From: an uncultured Janibacter sp.
Lineage (GTDB): Bacteria > Actinomycetota > Actinomycetes > Actinomycetales > Dermatophilaceae
Assembly: GCA_946222495.1 (NCBI GenBank)
Contig: CAMICF010000143.1
Location: 1 to 7,568, forward strand
Reading direction: 5' to 3'
Length of the DNA: 7,568 bases
How positions within the stretch are numbered: position 1 is the first letter of the stretch; each line of letters opens with the position of its first letter. The notes under the pieces are model-generated. The model did not search any database and was not told where the DNA came from. It saw only the letters and a program-made list of their open reading frames with translations. This document shows positions 1 through 5,621 of the stretch, one piece after another. The translations under genes and the position numbers were made by a program.

Positions 1-609
1 GTACCAGTCGAGGTCGTGCCCGCCGGGGCCCCAGCCGCGGCGGTCGTACTCGCCGATGCTCACCTCGAGGTAGCTGCTCTCGTCCGGCATCTCGACCGTG
101 CGGTAGGTGCGTCGGATCGGCAGCTGCCAGCAGACATCGGGCTTGGTGGTGTGCGGCTCGACCCCGGTGAGGAGCGCGTGCTGGTGCAGCGCGCACCCGG
201 CGCCCGCGGGGAAGCCCGGACGGTTGAAGAAGATGCAGGCGCCGTCGACGACCTTGGTCTTGAGCGCGCCGTCCTCCTTCTCCGTCCACGCGGAGCGGCG
301 GGTGGTGCCCGGGTGGAGCTGCCACTCGTCCTCGCCGAGCTCGTCGACGACCGCCTTGACCCGGGTCATGTCGTCCTTGTCGGAGAAGTGCGCCCCGAGG
401 ACGCAGCAGCCGTAGTCCGGCTGGTCCGCGTCGATCCCGTGGCAGCCGTTGCCGAAGATGCACGTCCACGCCGACGTCAGCCACGTGAGGTCGCAACGGA
501 ACCGCTGCCCCTCGTCGGCCGGGTCGTCGAACTCGACCCACGTCCGACCCGTCGAGAGATCGGTCTCCTCGGGATGCTGCCCGGTGTCCTGCTCGGTGTC
601 CTGCTCCAC
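1..609 (-). CDS. Conserved cysteine-rich protein, YkgJ/DUF3109-like cysteine pattern (C-terminus cut by window edge)
   Basis: The minus-strand frame is open from a GTG at 609 to the window edge: 203 residues with no stop, C-terminus missing. Eight cysteines are visible. C50, C56 and the pair C68-C69 lie in a TCIFGNGCHG...YGCCVLG stretch. C125, C139 and C160 lie in ACIFFNRPG...GCALHQHALL...KPDVCWQLPIR. C39 stands apart. A CC pair followed by CAL...KP..C..LPIR recalls the YkgJ/DUF3109-type proteins thought to hold zinc or an Fe-S cluster; that assignment is inference from the cysteine pattern. The gene is divergent from ppx, as M. tuberculosis Rv0495c is from Rv0496, so it is probably the orthologue. 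GTG 609 is preferred over GTG 618 because a TAGGGT -10 sits 7 nt before it, suggesting a leaderless message. Its biochemical role is not known to me. That the frame is a real gene is well supported by its composition and context. Confidence 0.85.
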   Translation of the reverse strand, partial: MEQDTEQDTGQHPEETDLSTGRTWVEFDDPADEGQRFRCDLTWLTSAWTCIFGNGCHGIDADQPDYGCCVLGAHFSDKDDMTRVKAVVDELGEDEWQLHPGTTRRSAWTEKEDGALKTKVVDGACIFFNRPGFPAGAGCALHQHALLTGVEPHTTKPDVCWQLPIRRTYRTVEMPDESSYLEVSIGEYDRRGWGPGGHDLDWY

Positions 610-616
610 GGCCGAC

Positions 617-622
617 ACCCTA
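617..622 (-). promoter_or_regulatory. Candidate -10 box (TAGGGT) of the minus-strand Cys-rich gene
   Basis: On the minus strand TAGGGT fits the TANNNT pattern of actinobacterial -10 boxes and lies 7 nt upstream of GTG 609, so transcription would start at or next to the start codon. No recognisable -35 is seen 16-18 bp further upstream. It lies back to back with the ppx -10 at 660-665. Confidence 0.45.
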
Positions 623-659
623 CGTCGCGCCGGCTGCCGTCCGCTGGCCCCGGTACGTC

Positions 660-665
660 TACTGT
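660..665 (+). promoter_or_regulatory. Candidate -10 box (TACTGT) of ppx, leaderless type
   Basis: TACTGT fits TANNNT and is followed by 6 nt and then the ppx GTG at 672, giving a predicted leaderless transcript. No Shine-Dalgarno lies at a usual distance and no clear -35 is visible. Confidence 0.45.
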
Positions 666-671
666 GGGCGC

Positions 672-1598
672 GTGCGCCTTGGGGTCATCGACATCGGATC
701 GAACACCGTCCACCTCCTGGTCGTCGACGCCCACCACGGCGCGGCGCCCATCCCGGCGACGTCGCACAAGATGCTGCTCCGGCTGTCCGAGCACGTCGGT
801 GACGACGGCGCGATCGACGACGTGGGTGCCCGCGACCTGTGCCGCTTCGTCACCGAGTGCCTCGAGGTGGCCGAGGACCAGGGCTGCGAGGAGATCCTCG
901 CCTTCGCCACGAGCGCCATCCGGGAGGCGCCGAACGGCGACGAGGTCCTCACCCGGGTCCGGACCGAGACGGGCGTCGACCTCCAGGTCCTCGACGGCGT
1001 GGACGAGGCCCGGCTGACCTTCCTCGCCGCCCGCCGCTGGGTCGGCTGGTCGGCGGGCCACCTGCTCGTCATCGACATCGGGGGCGGCTCGCTCGAGCTG
1101 ACGCTCGGCAGCGACGAGGAGCCGGACGTCGCGAAGTCCCTGCTCCTCGGCGCCGGACGCGTCACCCGCGACATGCTCGCCGGGGACCCGCCGTCCGAGC
1201 AGGAGATCAAGGAGGCCCGTCGCGCGGTGCGCGCGACGCTCGCCAAGGAGATCCGTCCCTATGCCAAGGCCGCCACGCCGGACAGCGTCGTCGGCACGAG
1301 TAAGACCATGCGTTCCCTCGCCCGCATCGCCGGCGCGGCCCCCAGCGGGGACGGGCCATATGTCATCCGCCGGCTGCGTCTCGAGGACATCCGGGAGACG
1401 ATCTCCCGGATCGGGTCGATGAGCGCGAAGGAGCGGACCTCCCTTCCGGGCGTCTCCGCCTCGCGGGCCCACCAGATCCTCGCCGGCGCGATCGTCGCGG
1501 AGGCCGCGATGGACCTCCTCGGTGTCGCCGAGCTGACGATCTGCCCGTGGGCGCTGCGCGAGGGCGTGCTGCTGCGCTACCTCGAGCTCATGGCCTGA
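672..1598 (+). CDS. ppx: Exopolyphosphatase (Ppx/GppA family, single-module actinobacterial type)
   Basis: The 308-residue protein is a Ppx/GppA phosphatase of the ASKHA fold, cytoplasmic, expected to remove terminal phosphate from polyphosphate (some relatives also act on pppGpp). The first phosphate-binding loop is VIDIGSNTVHLLVVD (residues 5-19) and the second is VIDIGGGSLEL (about 133-143). E112 in DEARLTF matches the catalytic glutamate of the family. FATSAIREAPNG and the C-terminal ICPWALREGVLL are also typical. The length matches mycobacterial Ppx1 (Rv0496 type) and lacks the C-terminal modules of the longer E. coli enzyme, which is normal here. The GTG at 672 is supported by the RLGVIDIGSN N-terminus and by the -10 box just upstream. 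The next gene starts 45 bp downstream with its own promoter candidate. The family is certain; the preference between polyP and pppGpp is not readable from sequence. Confidence 0.95.
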   Translation: MRLGVIDIGSNTVHLLVVDAHHGAAPIPATSHKMLLRLSEHVGDDGAIDDVGARDLCRFVTECLEVAEDQGCEEILAFATSAIREAPNGDEVLTRVRTETGVDLQVLDGVDEARLTFLAARRWVGWSAGHLLVIDIGGGSLELTLGSDEEPDVAKSLLLGAGRVTRDMLAGDPPSEQEIKEARRAVRATLAKEIRPYAKAATPDSVVGTSKTMRSLARIAGAAPSGDGPYVIRRLRLEDIRETISRIGSMSAKERTSLPGVSASRAHQILAGAIVAEAAMDLLGVAELTICPWALREGVLLRYLELMA

Positions 1599-1630
1599 GC
1601 CGGCGACCGGTCACCCCCCGTCCCGGGGTC

Positions 1631-1636
1631 TACGCT
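1631..1636 (+). promoter_or_regulatory. Candidate -10 box (TACGCT) of the TIM-barrel gene
   Basis: TACGCT fits TANNNT, with 7 nt between it and the ATG at 1644. There is no purine-rich Shine-Dalgarno before that ATG, which favours a leaderless start. The upstream gap (1599-1630) shows no convincing -35. Confidence 0.45.
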
Positions 1637-1643
1637 CGAGCCC

Positions 1644-2477
1644 ATGGCTCACCCAGCAGGTCGGATCCCCGTGGCCCTGTCCACGGCATCGGTGTACCCG
1701 GCCGGGGCCGCGGCGGCCTTCGAGCTCGCCGCACGCCTCGGCTACGACGGCGTCGAGATCATGGTGTGGACCGACCCGGTCTCCCAGAGCGCCGGCGCGC
1801 TCAAGGCCCTCGCGGCCCACCACGGCGTCGACATCGTCTCCATCCACGCCCCGACCCTGCTCCTGACGCAGCGCGTCCTGAGCAACGACCCCTGGGGCAA
1901 GATCGACCGGTCGATCGAGCTGGCGCAGGAGGTCGGCGCGCCGACCGTGGTGCTCCACCCGCCCTTCCGCTGGCAGCGGGACTACGCCGACGGCTTCGCG
2001 GACGGCGTGGCCGAGCGCGAGGACGCGAGCGGAATCGTCCTCGCCGTGGAGAACATGTTCCCGTGGGCGGCTCGCGGGCGTCAGGTGCAGGCCTACCTGC
2101 CGCACTGGGACCCCGTGCCCCAGCCCTACGACCACGTGACGATCGACCTCTCGCACACCGCGACCGCGCGCTCGGACGCCCTGCAGATGGTCCGGGACCT
2201 CGACCAGCGTCTCGCGCACATCCACCTCGCCGACGGGACGCTCAACACCCTCAAGGACGACCACCTCGTCCCCGGCCGCGGGACCCAGCCCTGCGCAGAG
2301 GTCCTTCGCCACGTCGCCGGCAACGGGTTCGGCGGGTCGGTCGTCCTCGAGGTCGGGACGCGGCGCCGCCCGCGGGAGCGCGAGGTCGACCTGCGCGAGT
2401 CCCTGGAGTTCGCCCGGCAGCACCTGGGGCAGCTCGAGGGCGCGGCCGGCGGGCCCGCGGCCGACCCGGCCTCCTGA
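1644..2477 (+). CDS. Sugar phosphate isomerase/epimerase-like TIM-barrel protein (AP-endonuclease 2 fold)
   Basis: The 277-residue protein belongs to the xylose-isomerase-like TIM-barrel superfamily, cytoplasmic and probably metal-dependent; the substrate is unknown. Likely metal and active-site residues sit at strand ends in the usual order: H68 (SIHAP), H105 (VLHPPFRW), E136 (VENMF), D168 and H171 (TIDLSHT), H194 and D197 (HIHLAD), and E236 (VLEVG). VALSTASVYP, LGYDGVEIMVW and HLVPGRGTQP closely resemble what I remember of the M. tuberculosis Rv0498 family, which also lies just downstream of ppx. ATG 1644 is chosen for the leaderless -10 at 1631 and the good match from VALSTASVYP onward. 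Its TGA overlaps the ATG of the following tetR by one base, so the two are probably cotranscribed. The last 20 or so residues are Ala/Gly/Pro-rich and probably disordered. Confidence 0.9.
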   Translation: MAHPAGRIPVALSTASVYPAGAAAAFELAARLGYDGVEIMVWTDPVSQSAGALKALAAHHGVDIVSIHAPTLLLTQRVLSNDPWGKIDRSIELAQEVGAPTVVLHPPFRWQRDYADGFADGVAEREDASGIVLAVENMFPWAARGRQVQAYLPHWDPVPQPYDHVTIDLSHTATARSDALQMVRDLDQRLAHIHLADGTLNTLKDDHLVPGRGTQPCAEVLRHVAGNGFGGSVVLEVGTRRRPREREVDLRESLEFARQHLGQLEGAAGGPAADPAS

Positions 2478-3061
2478 TGGGCGCGAGAGGACGTCGGGCG
2501 GGGGGAGCGGACACCCGCGCGGAGATCATCACCGCGGCCCGAGAGCTCTTCGCCACGAAGGGCTTCGACGGCACCTCCGTCCGTGCGGTCGCCCGTGGGG
2601 CGGGCGTGGACGCGGCACTCGTGCACCACTACTTCGACGGCAAGGCGGGCCTCTTCGCGGAGGTCATCGGCGTCCCGCCGGACCTGGAGGACCGGATCGT
2701 CGCGGCGGTGGCCGGTCCGCGCGAGGAAGCGGGGGAGCGGGTCGTGCGGACCTTCCTCGCGGTGTGGGACAGCCCCGAGGGGCGCGCGCGCTTCCAGGCG
2801 ATGGTCGGTGCCGTCGCGACGCACGACGAGGCGGCGCGGCTGCTGCAGGACTTCGTGACGCGCACGGTCTTCGCCCGCATCGCCGGTGTCTTCGCCGACG
2901 GTGAGGAGGTGCGCGACCTCGCGGTCGCCGCGGCAGGGTCGCAGCTCGTCGGGATGGGGCTGCTCCGCTACGTCGTCCAGGTGCCCGCGATGGTCGAGGC
3001 CGACCCCGAGGAGATCGTCGCCGTGCTGGCGCCGACCATCCAGCGCCTCCTCGCCCCCTGA
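2477..3061 (+). CDS. TetR/AcrR-family transcriptional regulator
   Basis: The 194-residue protein has an N-terminal TetR helix-turn-helix at about residues 14-60: AEIITAARELFATKGFDGTSVRAVARGAGVDAALVHHYFDGKAGLFAEV. T33 opens the helix-turn-helix, and Y52-F53 precede the usual K and LF. The remainder is an all-helical ligand and dimer domain whose ligand cannot be read. ATG 2477 overlaps the TGA of the upstream TIM-barrel gene (TGATG) and no Shine-Dalgarno is present, so translation probably relies on coupling. The N-terminus GARGRRAGGADTRAEI is typical of the family. The gene lies 130 bp upstream of an ABC-2 exporter in the same direction, a common regulator/target arrangement. The dyads at 3091-3112, 3125-3146 and 3182-3201 are its likely operators. 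It is probably a repressor of the exporter released by an exported compound; that is inference. Confidence 0.92.
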   Translation: MGARGRRAGGADTRAEIITAARELFATKGFDGTSVRAVARGAGVDAALVHHYFDGKAGLFAEVIGVPPDLEDRIVAAVAGPREEAGERVVRTFLAVWDSPEGRARFQAMVGAVATHDEAARLLQDFVTRTVFARIAGVFADGEEVRDLAVAAAGSQLVGMGLLRYVVQVPAMVEADPEEIVAVLAPTIQRLLAP

Positions 3062-3086
3062 CCTCACCCCGGCGGATGCGGATGGT

Positions 3087-3114
3087 GGTGCGCACGACCT
3101 TAAGGAGATGCGGG
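3087..3114 (+). repeat. Direct repeat copy 1, with a CGCA-n3-CCTTAAGG-n3-TGCG dyad
   Basis: This 28-bp unit recurs at 3121-3148 with 26 of 28 bases identical, including 21 identical bases at 3094-3114. Within it, 3091-3112 is an interrupted palindrome: CGCA, 3 nt, CCTTAAGG, 3 nt, TGCG. TTAA is rare in such GC-rich DNA, so the symmetry and repetition suggest a binding site for a dimeric protein. Confidence 0.8.
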
Positions 3115-3120
3115 CCCTGG

Positions 3121-3148
3121 GGTGGGTACGACCTTAAGGAGATGCGGG
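3121..3148 (+). repeat. Direct repeat copy 2, CCTTAAGG core
   Basis: This is the second copy of the 28-bp unit, starting 34 bp after the first with a 6-bp spacer (3115-3120). The CCTTAAGG core (3132-3139) and the right arm TGCG are kept. The left arm is GGTA instead of CGCA, so the outer symmetry is weaker. A 34-bp period puts both copies on nearly the same face of the helix (about 3.2 turns). Confidence 0.8.
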
Positions 3149-3155
3149 AAGGGGG

Positions 3156-3184
3156 TTGTGCCGCCACCCCGGGAGGAGGACAAT
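3156..3184 (+). promoter_or_regulatory. Candidate promoter of the ABC exporter (TTGTGC - 17 bp - GACAAT)
   Basis: TTGTGC (3156-3161) and GACAAT (3179-3184) are 17 bp apart. The -10 is followed by 7 nt and then ATG 3192, the same spacing as the other leaderless promoter candidates here. Both hexamers are imperfect (3 of 6 and 4 of 6 to consensus). If transcription instead begins upstream, GGAGGAGGA (3172-3180) could act as a ribosome-binding site. Confidence 0.35.
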
Positions 3185-3201
3185 TCATCACATGGTGAAT
3201 T
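3182..3201 (+). promoter_or_regulatory. AT-rich palindrome over the ABC gene start: probable TetR operator
   Basis: AATTCATCACATGGTGAATT has matching arms AATTCA and TGAATT, plus an inner CA/TG pair: 8 of 10 base pairs are symmetric. It is strikingly AT-rich against its surroundings. It covers the end of the candidate -10 box, the ATG at 3192 and the first codons of the exporter ATPase. A TetR dimer bound here would block initiation. It could also form a weak hairpin in mRNA; the DNA-site reading seems better. Confidence 0.55.
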
Positions 3202-3914
3202 ATGCGATCGAGATCGACGGCCTCCGGGTCGTGCGCGGTGGGCGAGTCGTCGTCCCCGACCTCGCCCTGCGGGTGCCGGCCGGTCAGATCGTCGGCCTGC
3301 TCGGCCCGAGCGGCGGCGGCAAGTCGACGGTGATGCGCGCGGTCGTCGGCGTCCAGCGCGTCGCGGCCGGTGTCATCGAGGTCCTCGGTCTCCCTGCCGG
3401 TCACGCCGGCCTCCGCCGGCGGGTCGGCTACGTCACCCAGGCGCCGAGCGTCTACGGCGACCTCACGGTGGCGGAGAACGTCACCCACTTCGCCCGGCTC
3501 CTCGGCGTCGGCGACCCACGGGCGGCGGCCGCGGCCGCGATCGACCGCGTCGACCTCCGGTCCCACGCACAGGCCCGCCTCGACGCCCTCTCCGGAGGGC
3601 AGCGCAGCCGCGCCAGCCTCGCCGCCGCGCTCGTCGGCGACCCCGAGGTGCTCGTCCTCGACGAGCCCACCGTCGGCCTCGACCCCGTGCTCCGCCGCGA
3701 CCTGTGGGACCTCTTCCGTCGCCTCGCCGACGACGGCGTGACGATCCTCGTCTCCAGCCACGTCATGGACGAGGCGAGCAGGTGTGACCGCCTCGTCCTC
3801 CTGCGCGAGGGGGAGGTCCTCGCCGACGACACCCCGGCCCACCTCCTCGAGCGCACCGGGGCGAGCGACGCCGAGGGCGCCTTCCTCGTGCTCGTCGACG
3901 AGGTGGCGGCATGA
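3192..3914 (+). CDS. ABC exporter ATP-binding protein (ABC-2 type, drug/antibiotic exporter class)
   Basis: The 240-residue nucleotide-binding subunit has all ABC motifs: Walker A GPSGGGKST (38-46), Q-loop Q83 in GYVTQAPSVYGDLTV, signature LSGGQ (133-137), Walker B LVLDE with D157-E158, the D-loop GLDP after it, and the H-loop histidine H190 in SSHVMDEA. YGDLTVAENV and the tail ADDTPAHLLERTG...AEGAFL place it with ABC-2 exporter ATPases that work with a separate membrane subunit. ATG 3192 is chosen because MVNYAIEIDGLRVVRGG begins the domain normally; a TTG 12 codons upstream lies in the promoter region. It overlaps the following permease gene by ATGA, so the two should be made together. The TetR gene upstream and the palindrome over its start suggest repression. 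The transported substrate is unknown; a toxic compound or lipid-like molecule is plausible. Confidence 0.95.
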   Translation: MVNYAIEIDGLRVVRGGRVVVPDLALRVPAGQIVGLLGPSGGGKSTVMRAVVGVQRVAAGVIEVLGLPAGHAGLRRRVGYVTQAPSVYGDLTVAENVTHFARLLGVGDPRAAAAAAIDRVDLRSHAQARLDALSGGQRSRASLAAALVGDPEVLVLDEPTVGLDPVLRRDLWDLFRRLADDGVTILVSSHVMDEASRCDRLVLLREGEVLADDTPAHLLERTGASDAEGAFLVLVDEVAA

Positions 3915-4645
3915 ACCCCCGGCTGACCCTCGTCACCGCGGCCCGGGTCCTGCGGCAGGTGACCCGCGACCGGCGCACGCTGGCGATGCTCCTCGTCCTG
4001 CCGGTCCTCCTCATCAGCCTCCTCGCGTGGGTGTACGCCGACGGGCAGCTCTTCGAGCGGATCGGACCCGTCCTCGTGACGGTCTTCCCCTTCGTCATCA
4101 TGTTCGTCGTCACGAGCGTGGCGACGCTGCGCGAGCGCACGAGCGGCACCCTCGAGCGCCTGCTCACCACGCCCATGGGCAAGGGCGACCTCGTCCTCGG
4201 CTATGCCCTCGCCTTCGGCCTGCTCGCCGTCCTCCAGGGGGCGATCGCCACCGCGGTCGCGGTCTGGCTCCTCGGTCTCGACACGGCCGGGTCCGCCGGC
4301 TGGCTCGTCCTCGTCGTCGTCGTGAGCGGGGTGCTCGGGACGGCCCTGGGGCTCCTCGCCTCGGCCTTCGCCTCGACGGAGTTCCAGGCCGTGCAGCTCA
4401 TGCCCGCCACCGTCCTCCCGCAGTTCCTCCTCTGCGGGCTCCTCGTCCCCCGGGACCGGCTGCCCCGGACCCTCGAGCTCGTCTCCGACGTCCTGCCCCT
4501 CTCCCACGTCGTCGACGCCGCGACCGCCGTCGCCCGTCGGGCGGAACCGCTCGAGGACCTCGGTCTCCCGCTCCTCGTCATCGGCGGGTGGATCGTCGTG
4601 GCGCTGACGCTCGGCAGCCTCACCCTGCGCCGTCGCACCCCATGA
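3911..4645 (+). CDS. ABC-2 type exporter permease
   Basis: The 244-residue integral membrane protein has about six hydrophobic segments: roughly residues 26-45 (LAMLLVLPVLLISLLAWVYA), 54-76 (VLVTVFPFVIMFVVTSVATL), 95-122, 130-157 (WLVLVVVVSGVLGTALGLLASAFA), 163-185 (LMPATVLPQFLLCGLLVP) and 218-236. The loop RERTSGTLERLLTTPMGKGDLVLGYALAF between the second and third segments is a hallmark of ABC-2 permeases, and LPLSHVVDA near the end is also typical. Its length is usual for a half-exporter that forms a homodimer with two ATPase subunits. ATG 3911 overlaps the ATPase stop (ATGA), so translation is coupled. The transporter complex sits in the cytoplasmic membrane. The substrate is not visible from sequence. 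Confidence 0.93.
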   Translation: MNPRLTLVTAARVLRQVTRDRRTLAMLLVLPVLLISLLAWVYADGQLFERIGPVLVTVFPFVIMFVVTSVATLRERTSGTLERLLTTPMGKGDLVLGYALAFGLLAVLQGAIATAVAVWLLGLDTAGSAGWLVLVVVVSGVLGTALGLLASAFASTEFQAVQLMPATVLPQFLLCGLLVPRDRLPRTLELVSDVLPLSHVVDAATAVARRAEPLEDLGLPLLVIGGWIVVALTLGSLTLRRRTP

Positions 4646-4688
4646 CGAAGGGGGCGTGACCTCCGCCGTCGACGACGAGCCGCCGCCG

Positions 4689-4694
4689 TAGGCT
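4689..4694 (+). promoter_or_regulatory. Candidate -10 box (TAGGCT) of the lipid kinase gene
   Basis: TAGGCT fits TANNNT and is followed by 6 nt and then GTG 4701, again a leaderless layout with no Shine-Dalgarno. The gap 4646-4688 after the permease shows no clear terminator hairpin and no clear -35. Confidence 0.45.
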
Positions 4695-4700
4695 GACGGC

Positions 4701-5621
4701 GTGAGACGGTTCCTCTTCATCGCCAACGAGTCCGCCGGCACGAGCGACCGCGCCAGCATGGACGCGGCCCTGGCCGTGCTGCGCGAGGCCGGCGACGTGC
4801 GCGTGGTGAGCACGTCGACGATCGACGAGCTCAGCGCGGCCGTGGACGAGCGCGACGGGCGCGAGGTCATCGTCGCCGGAGGGGACGGCTCGCTCAACGC
4901 CTTCGTCACCGCCCTGTGCCGCGCGCAGGGCCTGGGGGAGGACCCGCCGACCGTCGGGCTGCTGCCGATGGGGACGGGCAACGACTTCGCCCGCACCGCA
5001 CAGCTGCCCAAGGACCCGGGGGAGGCCGCCCGGGTCGTCATCGACGCGCCCGCCCACCCCGTGGACGTCCTCGTCGACGACGACGACCGCGTCGTGACCA
5101 ATGCCGTCCACATCGGGGTGGGCGAGGAGGCCGGGCGCATCGCCAAGCCGTGGAAGGAGCGCCTCTCGCGCGTCCGTCTCGGCCTGCTCGGCTACGTCAT
5201 CGGTGGCCTCGCCGCCGGCTTCGGCCAGAAGGGCCGTCACCTCAGGGTCACCGCGGACGGCGAGGTCGTCGCCACCGGCAGGCACCGGGTCCTCCAGGTC
5301 GCCGTGACCATCGGACGGACCGTCGGGGGCGGCACGCCGATCGCGCCCGACGCCCGCCCCGGGGACGGCCGCGCCGAGCTCGTCATCGCCCACGCCATCT
5401 CCCCGTCCCGTCGCCTGCGCTACGCCGCCCGGATCAACCGGGGGCGGCACACCACGCTGGACGACGTCACCTCCCTTCGCGCCCGGACGGTGACCGTCAC
5501 CGGCGTCCGGCACGACGTCGCGGCCAACGCCGACGGGGAGGAGCTCGAGCCCCGGCGCGAGCGCACCTGGCGCGTCATCCCCGGCGCCTACCGTCTGCAC
5601 ACCCCGGAGGAGACCTCGTGA
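4701..5621 (+). CDS. Diacylglycerol kinase-family lipid kinase
   Basis: The 306-residue protein is a soluble DAGK-catalytic-domain kinase (DgkB/YegS group) that transfers phosphate from ATP to a lipid hydroxyl; the lipid may be diacylglycerol but is not determined by sequence. The nucleotide site is VAGGDGSLNAF (GGDG at 60-63; Ser replaces the commoner Thr at 64) and LPMGTGNDFAR (GTGND at 91-95). The C-terminal catalytic motif NADGEE (276-281) holds D278 and E280. The N-terminus RRFLFIANESAGTS corresponds to the usual opening strand with N-P-x-S/A-G, here N-E-S-A-G. There are no membrane segments. GTG 4701 is set by the -10 box six bases upstream and by the immediate start of the first strand. 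Its TGA overlaps the GTG of the next gene (GTGA) so both are probably translated from one message. Length is normal. Confidence 0.92.
   Translation: MRRFLFIANESAGTSDRASMDAALAVLREAGDVRVVSTSTIDELSAAVDERDGREVIVAGGDGSLNAFVTALCRAQGLGEDPPTVGLLPMGTGNDFARTAQLPKDPGEAARVVIDAPAHPVDVLVDDDDRVVTNAVHIGVGEEAGRIAKPWKERLSRVRLGLLGYVIGGLAAGFGQKGRHLRVTADGEVVATGRHRVLQVAVTIGRTVGGGTPIAPDARPGDGRAELVIAHAISPSRRLRYAARINRGRHTTLDDVTSLRARTVTVTGVRHDVAANADGEELEPRRERTWRVIPGAYRLHTPEETS
5606..5613 (+). promoter_or_regulatory. Ribosome-binding site of the proline dehydrogenase-like gene
   Basis: GGAGGAGA inside the 3' end of the lipid kinase gene ends 4 nt before GTG 5618, and fixes that start within the GTGA overlap. Confidence 0.7.

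Noticed and set aside
477..1472. Minus-strand open frame opposite ppx
   Set aside because: It is antisense to an unambiguous ppx and overlaps the true minus-strand gene in another frame; the protein is low complexity with no motif.
1616..1628. CCCCG-TCC-CGGGG hairpin after ppx
   Set aside because: The stem is only 5 bp with no T-run and it sits just upstream of a promoter candidate, so it is not a convincing terminator.
1547..2476. Upstream extension of the tetR frame through the TIM-barrel gene
   Set aside because: The extension is Arg/Pro/Gly-rich out-of-frame translation. TetR homology starts just after ATG 2477.
3087..3148. CRISPR array or iteron origin
   Set aside because: There are only two copies, a 6-bp spacer and no cas or replication gene; a regulatory site or simple repeat is a better reading.
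3156..3191. Alternative TTG start for the ABC ATPase
   Set aside because: It adds 12 residues not typical of the family and would place coding sequence over the -35/-10 candidates and the purine-rich stretch.
3076..3201. Small frame of about 41 codons across the repeats
   Set aside because: There is no RBS and no recognisable protein, and it runs through the repeats and the candidate operator; more likely chance.
3452..5146. Long minus-strand open frame opposite the ABC and lipid kinase genes
   Set aside because: It is a GC-bias shadow: composition is Arg/Ser/Asp/Glu-rich and low complexity, there is no family motif, and the plus-strand frames carry clear ABC and DAGK motifs.
4916..5617. 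Upstream extension of the PRODH-like frame into the lipid kinase gene
   Set aside because: It is low-complexity out-of-frame translation; GTG 5618 has a strong RBS and a GTGA overlap.
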